Part shown: positions 24,905 through 38,300 of the stretch, piece by piece
Layout: each line of letters opens with the position of its first letter
Numbering within the stretch: position 1 is the stretch's first letter
Origin: Acidobacteriota bacterium
GTDB lineage: Bacteria; Acidobacteriota; Holophagae; Acanthopleuribacterales; Acanthopleuribacteraceae
NCBI GenBank assembly: GCA_030066195.1
Contig: JASJCB010000016.1
Span: 1-64,000 of the forward strand
Length of the DNA: 64,000 nt
Direction: 5' to 3'
Translations under genes and position numbers: made by a program
The notes under the pieces: model-generated
The model's input: only the letters and a program-made list of their open reading frames with translations
What the model was told of the DNA's origin: nothing
The model's database searches: none

Positions 24905-26254
24905 ATGGAGATTCCTTTTGTGGAGATGACCCCGGACCGCAAGCGGGAAGCGCTGTCTCGCCTCGAGAAAGAGATCACGACGACCGAGGAAGAAGTCAGA
25001 ATGCTCAAAATGCTCCGGGAAATCGCACAGGGTGCTCCGGAAGCCCGTGTCTGTCAGAAGCATGGCGTGGACAAAGAGCGCCTGAGAGAGCAATACCGGC
25101 GCATTGTGCACAAACGGAAGGCAAAGGCGCGCAAGTACCGGATTCTCTCTTTTGACGGTGGCGGAGACAAGACGATCATCTCCTTGGCCATGCTCAAACG
25201 CTTGGAGGAGAAGGCGCCATTCCTGAAGAACATAGATATGATTACCGGTATCTCTGCGGGCGGTGTCAATGCGTTGATCATGGCCCTGGCCGGTAAACGC
25301 GGCATCGTCAAGGCCATCGATCTTTGTTTGGATTTCTGGCTGGACAAGGTGACCGTTATCCCCCACTTGTGGACTCTCCTACCCGGGATTCTGGGAATCG
25401 CCCCTTTCAGCCCGAATTCGGCCTCAATCGAGAATTTCAAATCCCTGCTCGCGAAAACCTCGGACGCGGCCCCACCGGAGAAACTCACGTTGGCACATGT
25501 GTGCGACTACGATATGGCGGTTTTTGTCTTTAATCTCAAGGCCCAAGCTAGCCGGCTCAATTACAGCCAGGAGCGTCTGCTAAAGAATCTACGCAAAAAA
25601 TTTCCCGATGACTGTCACCAATTCGGAAAAGAATCACTCGAAGAAGTCAAAATCTGGCTTCCTTTTTCCTATAGCAATATGCGGAGCATCGTTAAATTCG
25701 CGGATACTGATCTCGACGCCTCTTTGCTGCATGCCATGCTCGGCACATCGGCCGCTCCGATCATCTTTCCCGTTTTCAGAAATACAGTAGATGGCGGCAT
25801 CTTCGCTGCCAATCCTAGTATCGGTGGACTGACACGCGCTATGTCGCACCTATCGCTTTCAGAGGGTGAGCAACCTCCCAATCGAGAGCCTCTGCCGGAA
25901 GCTCGATTGGAAAACATCGAAATCCTCTCTCTGGGAGTCGGTATGTACGACAATTACATACACGCCCATAATCCCTGCATGGGGTGGGGTGCGTGGATCT
26001 TTGATCCACACAACCCGTTGGCCCTTATGAATATGGTTCTGGGTAGCACCTACACCTTTTCCAATATTGTCTCGGCTGCCCTTTTGAAAGATGCTTACTT
26101 CCGGCTGGATACCAAGCTCAATGTGAAAACCTATCAACTCAACAGCAAACCCGTGAAATTGAAAATGCTCAGAGCCGGCATGGATGCCTGGATCGGGACT
26201 GCTTATGAATGGCTCCACGAGCGTGGCTGGACGACAAGCCGGGCGGATGATTGA
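24905..26254 (+). CDS. Patatin-like phospholipase/acyl hydrolase 4
   Basis: A 449-residue, more distant member. Motifs: D84-G-G-G87, G-I-S117-A-G-G and V-D296-G-G. Length and motif spacing match the patatin domain of the tandem trio but the N-terminal part is shorter, with one helical segment (LREIAQGAPEARVCQKHGVDKERL) where the others have two HTH-like units. The frame is open from TTG/ATG at 24851/24854, but AGGAG 6 nt before the ATG at 24905 and the loss of an unsupported 18-residue leader favour this start. The C-terminal NPCMGWGAWIFDPHNPL block corresponds to NPFMGWRQWLLDPENPL in copies 1 and 3. It is placed 75 nt before the giant PKS gene C and is probably co-transcribed with it. Confidence 0.87.
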   Translation: MEIPFVEMTPDRKREALSRLEKEITTTEEEVRMLKMLREIAQGAPEARVCQKHGVDKERLREQYRRIVHKRKAKARKYRILSFDGGGDKTIISLAMLKRLEEKAPFLKNIDMITGISAGGVNALIMALAGKRGIVKAIDLCLDFWLDKVTVIPHLWTLLPGILGIAPFSPNSASIENFKSLLAKTSDAAPPEKLTLAHVCDYDMAVFVFNLKAQASRLNYSQERLLKNLRKKFPDDCHQFGKESLEEVKIWLPFSYSNMRSIVKFADTDLDASLLHAMLGTSAAPIIFPVFRNTVDGGIFAANPSIGGLTRAMSHLSLSEGEQPPNREPLPEARLENIEILSLGVGMYDNYIHAHNPCMGWGAWIFDPHNPLALMNMVLGSTYTFSNIVSAALLKDAYFRLDTKLNVKTYQLNSKPVKLKMLRAGMDAWIGTAYEWLHERGWTTSRADD

Positions 26255-26329
26255 TACCTGCCTGTTCCCGGAAAACCCAATCGAATCGACAAGGTCGAAA
26301 ACACGAGTAGGAAACCAGTAGGTAGAAAC

Positions 26330-29300
26330 ATGGGAGAGCGTCTTCTCTACCGGCCCACATGGGTCGAGCAGCCTTTGGAAAAGGGCCACGAAAACCCGGG
26401 CTCCCAGCTCGTTTTCTCTCCCCCCGCGGAGACCGGCTTGTCTCAGGCACTGGCCGGAGCCCACCCGCGGGTTCTTCAATTCGGCTTGGAGGCGCAAAAC
26501 GGTCGTGAGGCTTATTCTCACAGCCGGGATTTTCGCCGGCAGCTCGGCGACACCCCTGACCTGGATCGGATTTATTTCATGGCCGGCACGATCCAGCGTG
26601 GTATTGCCGAGGAGCAACAGGGCATGAAGGTCCTGCGCCGGTTTCTGCACCTGCTACGGGCCCTTGGTAGCGGTGATCGCAAGCCGGTTTACCTGGTCGT
26701 TCTCACCGATCGTCTTCACCCATTATCGGGTGGAGAGCCGGGCTCCCCGTTCAGCGCGCTCGTGGTGGGGCTGGCCAAGAACGCCCTTTTGGAATTTCCC
26801 CGGCTCCGCATCAGATGTATCGATATCGATCAATCGGAGCCACCCGATCGGATTGCGGCGCATATTGCCGCGGAGCCACCGAGCACCGATCTGGCCGAAG
26901 TCTGCATTCGGTCGGGACGGCGTTACCTGCGCCGGTACGCGCCGGTCGAGACGGCAGCATCACAACGAGATGATCTCTTCAGGCATCGCGGCACCTATCT
27001 CATCGCCGGCGGAACCGGGGGTGTGGGTTTCGAGACAGCCTCATTTCTGGCGCGCGAGCATGAGGCCCGATTGATTCTGACGGGCGCGCGCGCATTGGAC
27101 GAGCACAAGCGGGCGTGTCTGCGCGAGCTCGAGGCCATGGGCTCTCGAGCTCTGTACCTCCGGGCGGATCTGGCGGACCGAGCTGCCATGGGCAAGGCTC
27201 TTGCCGAGGCAAAGCGTCGTTTCGGCACGATCAACGGTATCTTCCATGCGGCGGGTGTGCTCGCCGATCGCACGCTCTCGCAAATGGACGATGAGGCCCT
27301 GACATCCGTGCTCGCGCCCAAGGTGCGCGGCAGCATGATCCTTCACGAACTGACCCGGGACGAGCCGCTCGACTTCTTCGTGCACTACGGCTCGGCCGTT
27401 GCCGCCATCGGCGCGCGAGGGGCGGGTAACTACGCCGCGGCCTGTCGTTTCCAGGAAGCCCTCGGCGATGTATTGCGGGCACGGTCTCCCTTCCCCGTGA
27501 AGGTGATTTCATGGGGATGGTGGCACCAAACAGGAATGGGAGCACGGGAGGGCCTTGCGGAGCATATGGAAAGGCGCGGTATCCATGCTTTGGAAAAACG
27601 GGAAGCGATCGCGTCCCTGAAAGAGGTATTCGCGAGGGGGCTCGACGAATGCCTGGTCCTCGTGAAAGGCGATGTGCTGCTGGCGCGCCACGGTCTTCTC
27701 GCCGAGACCGGAAGAACAACCCCTTCTTCGGTGACCTCGGATATGTTGAGGAGCATGCACGTTTGGATCGATGAACACGGGGGAGACCCTGAGCATCTTT
27801 GTCGTGGTTACAATAATGCCATGCACGACCTGGAGTCCTATGGTGCTTTTTTCCTGCTGCGTTGGCTGATGGAAGCGGGCTTGGATTTTCCTTGCTCATG
27901 CGCGGAACTTCAGCAGAGATTGAAGGTCAGAGATGCATATAGCGCTCATTTCGAGGCGCTGCTGGCATTATTGGTGCGACGGCGACTGCTGCAGCAAACC
28001 ACGCACGGATTTCGTCCCGCCGAGCCCTACGCGGACAGGGACAGGCCGGCAGAGGCGTTGGCCGCAGCGAGAACACGGGCGGAAGCCCGGGGGGATTACG
28101 CGGCCCATCTGTGCCTCTTGGAAGCCTGCCTCGCGGCTACGCCCGATGTGCTGACGGGTGAACGGAGCGCCATCGAGGTTCTCTTCCCTCAGGGCGGCTT
28201 CGACATGGTCGAGGGTATCTACAGCAACAACCCCTTTTCCGATTGGCTGAACACGCTCCTCGCCGAGCTCGTAGGGTCCTGCCGCGAGCTCGGAGAGGTC
28301 GGTTCCGAGCCCGGGTTCAGGATCCTGGAAGTCGGCGCCGGAACCGGCGCTTCCAGCGAGAAGGTCCTGGCAAGGCTGGCCCGCGAAAGCAATGACCTCC
28401 GTTATGATTATACCGATATCTCGCAGGTCTTCGTGACCCATGGCAGGCGCGTCTTCTCCGAGCGCTACCCCTTTGTGCGCTTTGCCACGTTTGATATGAG
28501 CCGAGTTCCCGACGCCTGCAAATTCCTCCCCCAAAGCCGTGACCTGATCTTTGCGACCAACGTCCTTCACGGTGCCGAGAAGCTGAGACCGGCCCTTGAG
28601 AACCTCTTTCGCCTGCTGGTTCCGGGCGGTGTGCTGATCCTCAACGAGTTGACCCGAGCAAGCGGGTTTCACAGTATGACGTTCGGGCTGACTGACGGGT
28701 GGTGGCAGTTTCGCGACGCGGACCCGAGACTGCCGAACGCACCGCTTGTCGACGGGCGTGGCTGGTGCGATCTGTTGGCAGAAGCAGGCTTCGAGCAAAT
28801 CCGGTATTACGGGGAAGGTCTCCGGGGAGAAGAGCCCTTTCAGAGCCTGATCCTTGCCATACGGCCTCGCAAGAGCGTTGCAGCCGAAAAGGCAGCGTCT
28901 GCTCCCGATGGCCGGGTCGAAGCGGATCGTCGCGATCGTCTCGAGCGCGTCGCCGAGCCTTCTGAGGAAGGAAACGCCGCCCGCGACGGCATCGCGATCA
29001 TCGGCATCAGTGGGCGATACCCCGGATCGGCGGACATCCCGTCCTTTTGGGAAGACCTGGTCAAGGGGCGTTGCCGCATGACGCCGAGGCCACCGCACCG
29101 CGGGTTGTCGGGGGAACCGGCCGAGGCGGCTCTGCAGTGGGGCGGTTTTCTCAGCGATGAGGATGCCTTCGATCCGTTGTTTTTCAACATCGCGCCCAGG
29201 GAAGCGCCCCGTATGGACCCGCAGGAACGCCTGTTCCTCGAGGCGGCGTGGCATTGCGTAGAGGATGCGGCCTACGTCTTCGACCCGGAGCGGGAGCGGG

Positions 29301-32300
29301 TCGGCGTCTTTGTGGGCGTGATGTCGTCGGATTACCACCTCTACGTTGACAACGCCGACGGTGGCGGTGCGAACCTGTGGTCCTGGCACGTGGCCAACCG
29401 CGTTTCTCATTTTTTTGGTTTCACCGGGCCGAGCCTGGCCCTGGATACGGGCTGCTCGGCATCACTCACCGCCGTCCATTTGGCCGGAGAAAGCCTGCTT
29501 CGCGGTGAATGCGACCTGGCCCTGGCCGGTGGTGTCAAGGTCCTGACCCATGGCGCGCACGCCTCCTGGTACCGCCGCTCGGGGCTCCTGCCCCCGCGCG
29601 GCCGCTGCCGGGCCTTCAGCGCCAATGCGGACGGCATCGCCCTGGGAGAGGGGGTGGGTGCCGTTCTACTCAAACCCCTGAGTAAGGCGTTGCGAGACGG
29701 GGATCCTATCTATGCGGTGATTCGAGGCAGCGCGATCAACGCCGGTCGCTCCGCGCCGGGTTTCCTTGCACCGGACGAGCGTCTTCAGGCCGAGGTGATC
29801 GCCCGCGCTCAGCGGGAAGCCGGGTTCGCGCCGAGGACGATCACCTGCCTCGAGGCCCACGGAACGGGGACCCCGCGCGGCGACCGGACTGAATTAACGG
29901 CCCTGAGCCGTCTCTTTGCCGGGGACACCGATGACTTTCGGTTTTGCGCCTTGGGCTCGGTCAAAACCAATATCGGTCATCTGGAAGCAGCGGCCGGGAT
30001 CGCCTCGTTGACCAAGGTCCTGCTCCAGTTCAAGCACAAGACCCATGTTCCCTCTTTGAACGGGAGCCCCGGCAATCCGCATTTCGACTTCGAGCGGCTG
30101 CCTTTTTTCATCCCCGAGGTCGCGATGCCCTGGGACAGGCCCAAGATCGAAGGCAAGATCTATCCCCGGCGGGCGGGCGTCAGCTCGTTCGGGGCGGGTG
30201 GGGTCAATGTACACCTGATCCTCGAGGAATTCGAGCAACCGGCCACGGCAGAGGACGGAGGAGCGGAGATCATTCCGTTTTCAGCCCACAAGGCGTCCCG
30301 ACTGGAGGCTCTGTTACGGCGGTTTCTCCACGATCTCGAGGCCGATGGCGGGCGGGTCTCGCATACGGAGCGGGCCGGCCTCTCGGACATCGCCTGCACG
30401 CTGCAGACGGGCCGTGCAGCCATGGCGGTTCGCTGGGCAGTGATCGTTTCTTCCAAGCAAGAGCTGGTCGAAGCGATCAGAGCCGGCCTGGAAGGTCGCT
30501 CGCCGGACGTGCCGTTCTTCGAGGGCTCGGAGAAGAGCGGACCGACGATGAGTATCCCGGAGCGCGATAGGGCAGACCAAACACTGATCCGGCTCGCGCG
30601 GACCTGGGTCGGTGGCGGGGACATCGACTGGTACCGGCATCGGCGGGGAAGAGGTGGCCACCGCCTTCCCTTGCCCGGATACCCGTTCGAAAAGAACCGC
30701 TACCGGCTCGGAGAAACGGCGCGGCTACCGACAACCATGGCTGGAAAATCTCAGGTGCATGATTTGGGAGGCGGTATGGAAAACAAGCTGTTACCCCTGA
30801 TAGAAGACGAGCTGATCGCTCTGTTGGCGTCTTTGCTGGACATGAATGAAGTGGATATCGACCCTGACAAGGATCTGACCCAATACGGCATGGACTCGTT
30901 GCTTTTGGAGCAACTGGCCGGAGCCTTGAGCGACCGTTACGGGTTGGCGATCTCGCCGGTGGATCTGTTCGAGGGAGCATCGATTCGACGCCATGCCCAA
31001 ACCTTGATTGACCGACATGCTGCCGCGCTGACTGCCTATTACGGCAAAGGGGATGAACTCCCGGCCCGGTCGGAGAAACTCGAATCAAGGAAACCCCAGG
31101 CCGTTCACGCGCTCGGGTCAGCCGGAGAGGTGCACCGGACGGACCCTGATTCCGAGGGGGAAGCCGGCGCCGGCGATAGGCTCGGAAAGGGAGAGGAAAG
31201 CGCCGTGGCCATCATCGGAATGGCCGGCATTTTTCCGGGCTCACCGGATGTGAGCCACTATTGGGAGAACCTGAAACAGGGAAAGCTGCTCCTATCGGAT
31301 ATCCCGGTGGAACGATTCGGCGACCCAGGTGAGGGAGAAAAATGCTGGCGCGGTGGTTTCATCGAAGGAATAGACCGCTTCGATGCGGCCTTCTTCGAAA
31401 TCTCACCACGCGAGGCCGCCTATATGGATCCTCAACAACGCTTGCTTCTGCAAGCCGCCTGGCATACGTTCGAGGATGCCGGTTACGCACCCTCCAGCCT
31501 GGGCGGCTCCGGCACGGGCGTCTTCGTGGGGGCACAGATCCACGAATACGAGGCTCGGCTACTGGCCGAGCCCGAGGGCCACTTGCTGACGGGGAATAAT
31601 CATGCCGTCCTGGCCAACCGTATTTCCTTTCTGCTGAACCTGCACGGACCCAGCGAGGCCATCAATACGGCCTGCTCGAGCTCGCTGGTGGCGGTTCACC
31701 GCGCGGTCCGTGCGATTCGCGGTGGTGAATGCGAGATGGCCCTGGCCGGTGGCGTCAACCTGATGCTCGAGCGCACCACCTTTACGCTCATGGACAAGAT
31801 GGGCCTGTTGTCACCCGACTTCCTGTGCAGAGCTTTTGATCGGGACGCCAATGGCATCGTCAGAGGGGAAGGACTGGGCCTGGTCCTGTTGAAGCCGCTG
31901 ACGAGCGCACAGAGGGATGGCGACAACATCTACGGGCTCATCCGGGGTACCGCGGTCAATCACGGCGGTCGTGCCAAATCGCTGACCGCTCCGTGCCCCA
32001 AGGCCCAGGCGGCGCTCCTCGAAAGCGCCTGGCGCGACAGCGGTCTGGATCCGGCCACGCTCACCTATATCGAAACCCACGGCACGGGCACGACGCTCGG
32101 CGATCCCGTGGAGTTGGAAGGCATCAGGCGGGCCTTTGCCAACGCGAGCAAAGCCTGGGGCCGCCCGTCCTTCAAGGGTTCCTGCGGGCTGGGCTCAGTC
32201 AAGACCAATATAGGCCACTTGGAGGCGGCTGCCGGGATTGCCGGTCTAACCAAGGTGGTCCTGGCCCTGAAGCACGGCATCATCCCGGCCACTCTGCATC

Positions 32301-35300
32301 GGCAACAGGAAAACCCCCGCCTGTCATTACAGGATTCACCCTTTTTTATTGTCGAGCGAACCCGCCCATGGCATGTTCCAACCGATCCACATCACGGCTC
32401 GCTACCCCGGCGTGCGGGTGTCAGTTCCTTCGGGTTCGGCGGCAGCAATGCTCATGTGGTTCTGGAAGCATTTGCGCCCGCGGAGCCTACACCTGACAGC
32501 GGCCCCCATGCGGTTGTCCTCTCCGCCCGCACGCATGATCAACTGCGCGAGGTCGCCAGGCGATTGGTTACCTTTCTGACAGAAGAAAAATCGGCGCCAC
32601 CACCTTCGGTGGCCGACATCGCCCACACGCTTCGGGTCGGCCGGAACGCCATGTCCTGGCGAATCGCACTGGTGGTGGAAACGCGAGAAGCGTTGACCGC
32701 CGGGCTCGAGGCTTATACCAGGGGCGAGGCCAAAGCGTCCGGCGTGCTGGTTGGGAATGGTAAACCCGATCGCGATCTCGCCGCGATGCTGGCCGACAGC
32801 GAGGAGACCGTTCGCTTTTTTCAATCGCTCTTTCGCGAAGGCGACCTCCAGCGCCTGCTCGCCTTCTGGGTACGCGGCGTGCCGATCCCATGGGAACGGC
32901 TGTACGGAGATAGGCCAGGCAGAAGGATGCCGCTTCCCGGCTATCCCTTTGCCGATGAGCCTTTCTGGATTGGGTCCCAAGAAAGGGCCACGATTTCCGG
33001 TGAGCCGGTAGCGTCCAACGAGCCGGAAGCGCCCCCGGCATTCGCAGCTGGCGGCAGCGAAGCAGTAGCCGATGGCTTGCTGGCAACGGTTCATCAAACC
33101 GTCATGAGTGTGCTGGGACGGGAGATCACCGATGACGACCTCGATGCTCACCTGGAACAGTTCGGTGTCGACTCGGTCATGATGACCCTGATCCAGGTCG
33201 AGCTGGAACAAGCTCTGGGTGTGGAGCTCGAGCCCGCCGACCTGGTGGAGCATGTCAGCATTTTGAGTCTGACCCGCCACCTTGCGTCCTCGGGGGCAAA
33301 GGTTGGCGGCCAGTCGGGGGAGACCGCGGCAAAATCGGTCCCGGGGCCGGGCTCGCAGGGACCTCGAGACCAAATCGAATCAAAGCCTCTGTTCGTTGAA
33401 GGCACACGCTTGGGCCCATCGGCAAGAGACGGTCAAGATGGCGAGCCGATTGCCATCATCGGGGTGAGCTGCCGGCTTCCCGGAGCCGAGCATCCCGACG
33501 CCTACTGGCAGCTCTTGCGAGAGGGCCGCCATCACATCGGTCCACCGCCAAAGAGACGCCTGGAGGAGATGTGGCCGCAACCGCCATCTACTGGGCTGGC
33601 GGGAGGTTATCTCGACTATATCGAAGATTTCGATTTTGCATTTTTCGGGTTTCCATCTCGGGAAGCGCGCCTCATGGACCCCCGGCAACGCATCCTTCTG
33701 GAGCTCGTCCAGGAGCTCCTCGATTATCGTGGCCTCAGCCGCGATGCGCTCTCACGGAACCGAACCGGTACCTTCATCGGCGCCAGCAGCACCATGTGTA
33801 ACGATCTGGAAGCGGCGATCTCACTGGAAAGCCGGTCTGTCAGCCCAGGGCTCTTGGGCTCGGAACATTACATGCTTGCTTCCCGATTGGGACACGTTTT
33901 TGACTTGAAGGGACCCGCGTTGTGTTTCGACACCGCCTGTTCCTCCTCTCTGGTGGCGGTGCACCAGGCTTGTCTGGCGTTGAGAGCCGGTGATTGTGAC
34001 CAGGCGATCGCGGGCGGCATTCACCTGGCGTTGAGCACGGTATTCCACGTCTTTTTCAGCAAAGTCGGAGCGCTATCGGCGTCCGGCAGGGTCTCTCCCT
34101 TCGACGAGCGCGCCGATGGTCTGCTATTGGGCGAGGGCGGCGGCTTGGTCTTGCTAAAGCCATTGTCGAGGGCCGAAGCCGATGGCGACCCGATCCATGC
34201 GGTGATCCTGGGCTCAGCCGTCAATAACGACGGCCGGACCATGGGCGTCTCCACCCCGGACGTAGCCGCCCAAATGAAGGTCTTGGAGGATGCCTGGTCC
34301 GACGCGGGTATCGATCCGGGCTCGCTGGCTTACCTCGAAAGCCACGGGACGGGTACGGTTCTGGGCGACGCTATCGAGCTCAAGGCGCTCACACAAGCCT
34401 TCCGCAGGCATTCGGAGAAACAGCAATTCTGTGCGCTGGGCTCGGTCAAGGCCAATATCGGGCACCTCCTGCAAGCCGCCGGCATCGCCGGTCTCATCAA
34501 GGTGGTGCTGAGCTTGCAGGGCCGGTTTCTCCCACCGATGCACCATTGCGAGCAACCAAAGGCCCATTTCGAGATCGACAGCTCACCGTTTTACATACCT
34601 CGCGAAGGTAGATTCTGGCCAGAAGGTGACTCTCCCAGACGTGCGGGTGTCTCCGCCTTCGGGTTCAGTGGGACGAACTGCCATGTGGTGCTCGAGCAAG
34701 GGAACAAGATTCCGAGCAGCGGGCTCCAACCTGTCACGACCTTCCAGCGTGTCACGCTTCCCTGGCCTCCCCTCCGGTCCGAAGCTCCCGAGAGTAAGCA
34801 TCTGGTTCGCCCGTCGGCCGATGACGCAGATCAGCGCCGGGTCTTCTATCTCGAGCCCGTCTGGGAACCGATACCGGACCGGGAAATGCTCGCCCGAGGC
34901 GAAACCGGGCCCCTGTTGCTGTTGTCGCGGAATCTCCAACTGGCCGACTTGCTCGCGGCCGAATTGGGCACCGCAGGCACGCAACCGATCATCCAGGCCA
35001 CGCCGGGCCCGACCTATGCACAAACCAAGGCGTCGACCTATGTCTTCGACCCGACATCCGAGAAGGACCTGTCGTGCCTGTGGCTCGATCTCGAGCGACA
35101 AGGGCTCTGGCCGAAGACGGTGGTGCATGCATGGCTTTTCGAGGCTGAGCCCTGGCCCGCCTCCCCCCATGCCTGGCCGGCGCATTTGGATCGCCTCCTC
35201 GACGAAGGAGCTCTGGCCTCCCTCCGGATCATCGCCTCGATGACGACGCGCTCACAGACACGTGTGCGGCACATCTATCCCTACGCGGCACGGGAGGACA

Positions 35301-38300
35301 GTCTCCATGCGCTGGATGCCATGATCGCTGGCTTGGGCCACAGCCTGGCCTCTACGGGGAAAGGGGTTGTCCTGCAAGCGCTGGAGCTCGACAAAATGGA
35401 GGTCGGTTGTCTCGCCTCTGCGCTCGCCGGAGAAATCGCTTGCCAGCCGGGAGGCGAGATCGAGATTAGCCGTTCCGGGAAAGGACCTCTTGGGAAGAGG
35501 TTCCGGCCTATCACCACACTGCCACCGCCTCTGCTCCTCCAGGATCACGACGTCTATCTCATCACCGGTGGTGCCGGTGGATTAGGGCTGCTGGCCGCCC
35601 GGTTCCTTGCCGAGCGTGGCCCGTGCAAGCTCGTGCTCATGGGTCGTCGCCAGCTCGGGGACACCCAGCGGGAAAAAATCGAAGACCTCCGCCGCGGCGG
35701 AGCCGAGGTAATCTATACACGCGGCGATGTGACCCGATGGGAGGACCTCGAGAAAGTCATGGCGACGATTCGCAATCGGTTCGGAAGCCTCGACTGTATC
35801 ATTCATGCGGCGGGTGTCAATGGGACGAACGTGGCCGAACATTCCACCAAAGCCGTGCTGGCGCCCAAGGTCTTGGGAACCTTGTTCCTCGATGAGATCA
35901 GCCGGGAAATGCCGCTTAAATTCTTGGTGACCTTTTCTTCATTGGCGTCGGTGGTCGGCCATATCGCCCGACCCGATTACGCCTTGGCCAACCGTTTCAT
36001 GGATGAGCTGATGGCTTGGCGGCACCGCATGAGTGAAGCGGGCCGGCGTTCGGGCAAGAGCCTCAGCATCAACTGGCCCTATTGGGAAGACAGCGGCACG
36101 AGCGTCTCACCGACCGTCCGAGAACAATACCGGCAGCGCGGGATTGGTGTCTTGGATCGCAAAACGGGATTTGACGCCCTGGCCTTTTGTCTGGCATTCG
36201 AGGGATCTCAGGTCCTGGTTGTCGAGGGTGAACCCCAGGCGGTCGCGCAACGTTTCGGCTTCTCCGTTTCAGCAACGCCGGAGGAGGAGCCCAGCTTGTC
36301 TCGAACTTGCAACCGAGCCGATGCTGAAAACGCCGAATCGGAACCGAGGCCTGCAGACATAGAGGCCAGGATTCGGGCGCTCCTCGAAGAAGATATTGCC
36401 GAGCAGCTTCCAGACCGAGCCGAGATCCGGGAAGGTGCCGGGTTCATGGAATTGGGCTTGGACTCATTGCAGCTCATCGACTTGGCTGAAGGGCTCGAGC
36501 AAAAAACCGGAACCATGGTCTACCCGACTGTTTTCTATGAATACCCGAGCATCACAGAGCTGTCCCGTCACCTCGCCGAGCACTACGGTGAGGCGTTTTC
36601 CCGAGCGCTCGACGACCGACAGGCCGGCGCACTAACGGGACGAGAGGATGACGGCGAGGACCCGGAACAGATCGTCAAGTCGGGTCAGCCGGCGGATGAT
36701 ACGACTCCGCTCGCCTTCACCGAGGAGCAACGCTCTGATGAGCGAGGTGTTGAGCCGATTGCCGTCATCGGCATGAGCGGCCGTTTTCCAGGGTCGCCGG
36801 ACCTGAGGCGCTTCTGGCGAAACCTGGCGGCGGGCAAGGACCTGATCACCACGGTTCCCGATCAGAGGTGGCGCGGCCACCCCGAGGCCGACCGGGCCGG
36901 GGCTGCCGGGAAATGGGGTGGCTTTTTGGAAGATGTGGATGGATTCGACCCGCTTTTTTTCGCGATTTCACCCCTGGAAGCGTCCCATATGGATCCCCAG
37001 CAACGCCTCTTCCTGGAAACGGCCTGGCAGGCGATCGAAGATGCCGGCTATCCGCCTTCCGGGCTGGCCGCTACGGATACCGGTGTTTTTACCGGCTATG
37101 GCTATCAGGAATACCTGGAGCGGTTCTCCGAAAACGACAACCCCTTGCTGGCGATCGGGAACCTGCCGACCATGTTGGCCAATCGGGTTTCCTATCAGCT
37201 CGATCTGCGCGGGCCCAGTGAAACCCTGAACACAGCCTGTTCATCGTCATTGGTGGCCGTCCACCGGGCTGTTTGCGCGATACGCGCCGGTGAGTGTGCG
37301 CAAGCCCTCGCCGGCGGCGTTCACTTGAATCTGTCCCCCCGTGGTGCGATCAGGGCGGGCCGCTCGGGGATGTTGGCACCCGACGGAAGATGCAAGACCT
37401 TCTGCAAGGAGGCCGACGGCTTCGTTCGCGCCGACGCGGTCGGTGTCGTGCTTCTGAAGCCACTGGCTCGAGCGAGAGAGGACGGCGATCTCATCTATGG
37501 CGTGATCCTCGGCAGCGCGGTCAATCACGACGGGCACGGTAGCGGTTTGACCGCGCCCAATCCTCGGGCTCAGGCCGAGGTGATCGCTGCCGCCTGGGAT
37601 CGGACGGGTGTGGATCCCGCTGCCATCACCTACATGGAAACCCATGGAACGGGCACCGTGTTGGGTGACCCGGCGGAAACAGCGGGCCTGCGCCGAGGGC
37701 TCCACATGCTGTCGAAGGGGCGGGAACTCCCTCCCGGAAGCTGTGGCCTGGGCTCCGTGAAGACCAACATGGGTCACGCTGAATCAGCAGCGGGAATCGC
37801 GGGGCTGATCAAGGTGCTCCTGGCCTTCCATCACCGAATGCTGCCGGCGACCATCCATCGAGGCAGTCCCAACCCTCACCTGAACCTCGAGGACAGCCCC
37901 TTTTACGTCGTCAGCGAAACGACGACCTGGCACCCGGATGAGCACAACACGCCACTCCGGGCAGGGGTGAGCTCGTTTGGCTTGGGGGGCAGCAACGCCC
38001 ATCTCGCCTTGGAGGAATATCGTCTCATCAGCCGAGCATCCGAGACCCGGCCGGCGGGGCCGTTTCTCTTCGTCCTCTCTGCCGGCGACAGAGCCGCCTT
38101 GTTCCGGTACGCCTCTATGATGATCCACTTCCTGGAAAATGACAGCGATGATGTCTACCCTGCCGATTTCGCCTATTCCCTTCAGATCGGACGGGAAGCG
38201 CTACCCGAACGCCTGGCCGTGTTGGGTGAAACCCTGAACGATTTCGCCGCGCAACTCCATCACTTTTTGAAAGGCGAGCGCTCGGAGAATCTCTTCCACG

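Noticed and set aside
7676-26254. Patatin-like genes as CBASS-type defence effectors
   Set aside because: There is no cyclic-nucleotide synthase or other defence partner nearby; they are embedded in a PKS operon with close spacing.
35320-35360. GHSLA in PKS C as a possible AT active site
   Set aside because: It lies in the structural part before KR2, the Gly after the x is Ala, and no AT fold motifs surround it.
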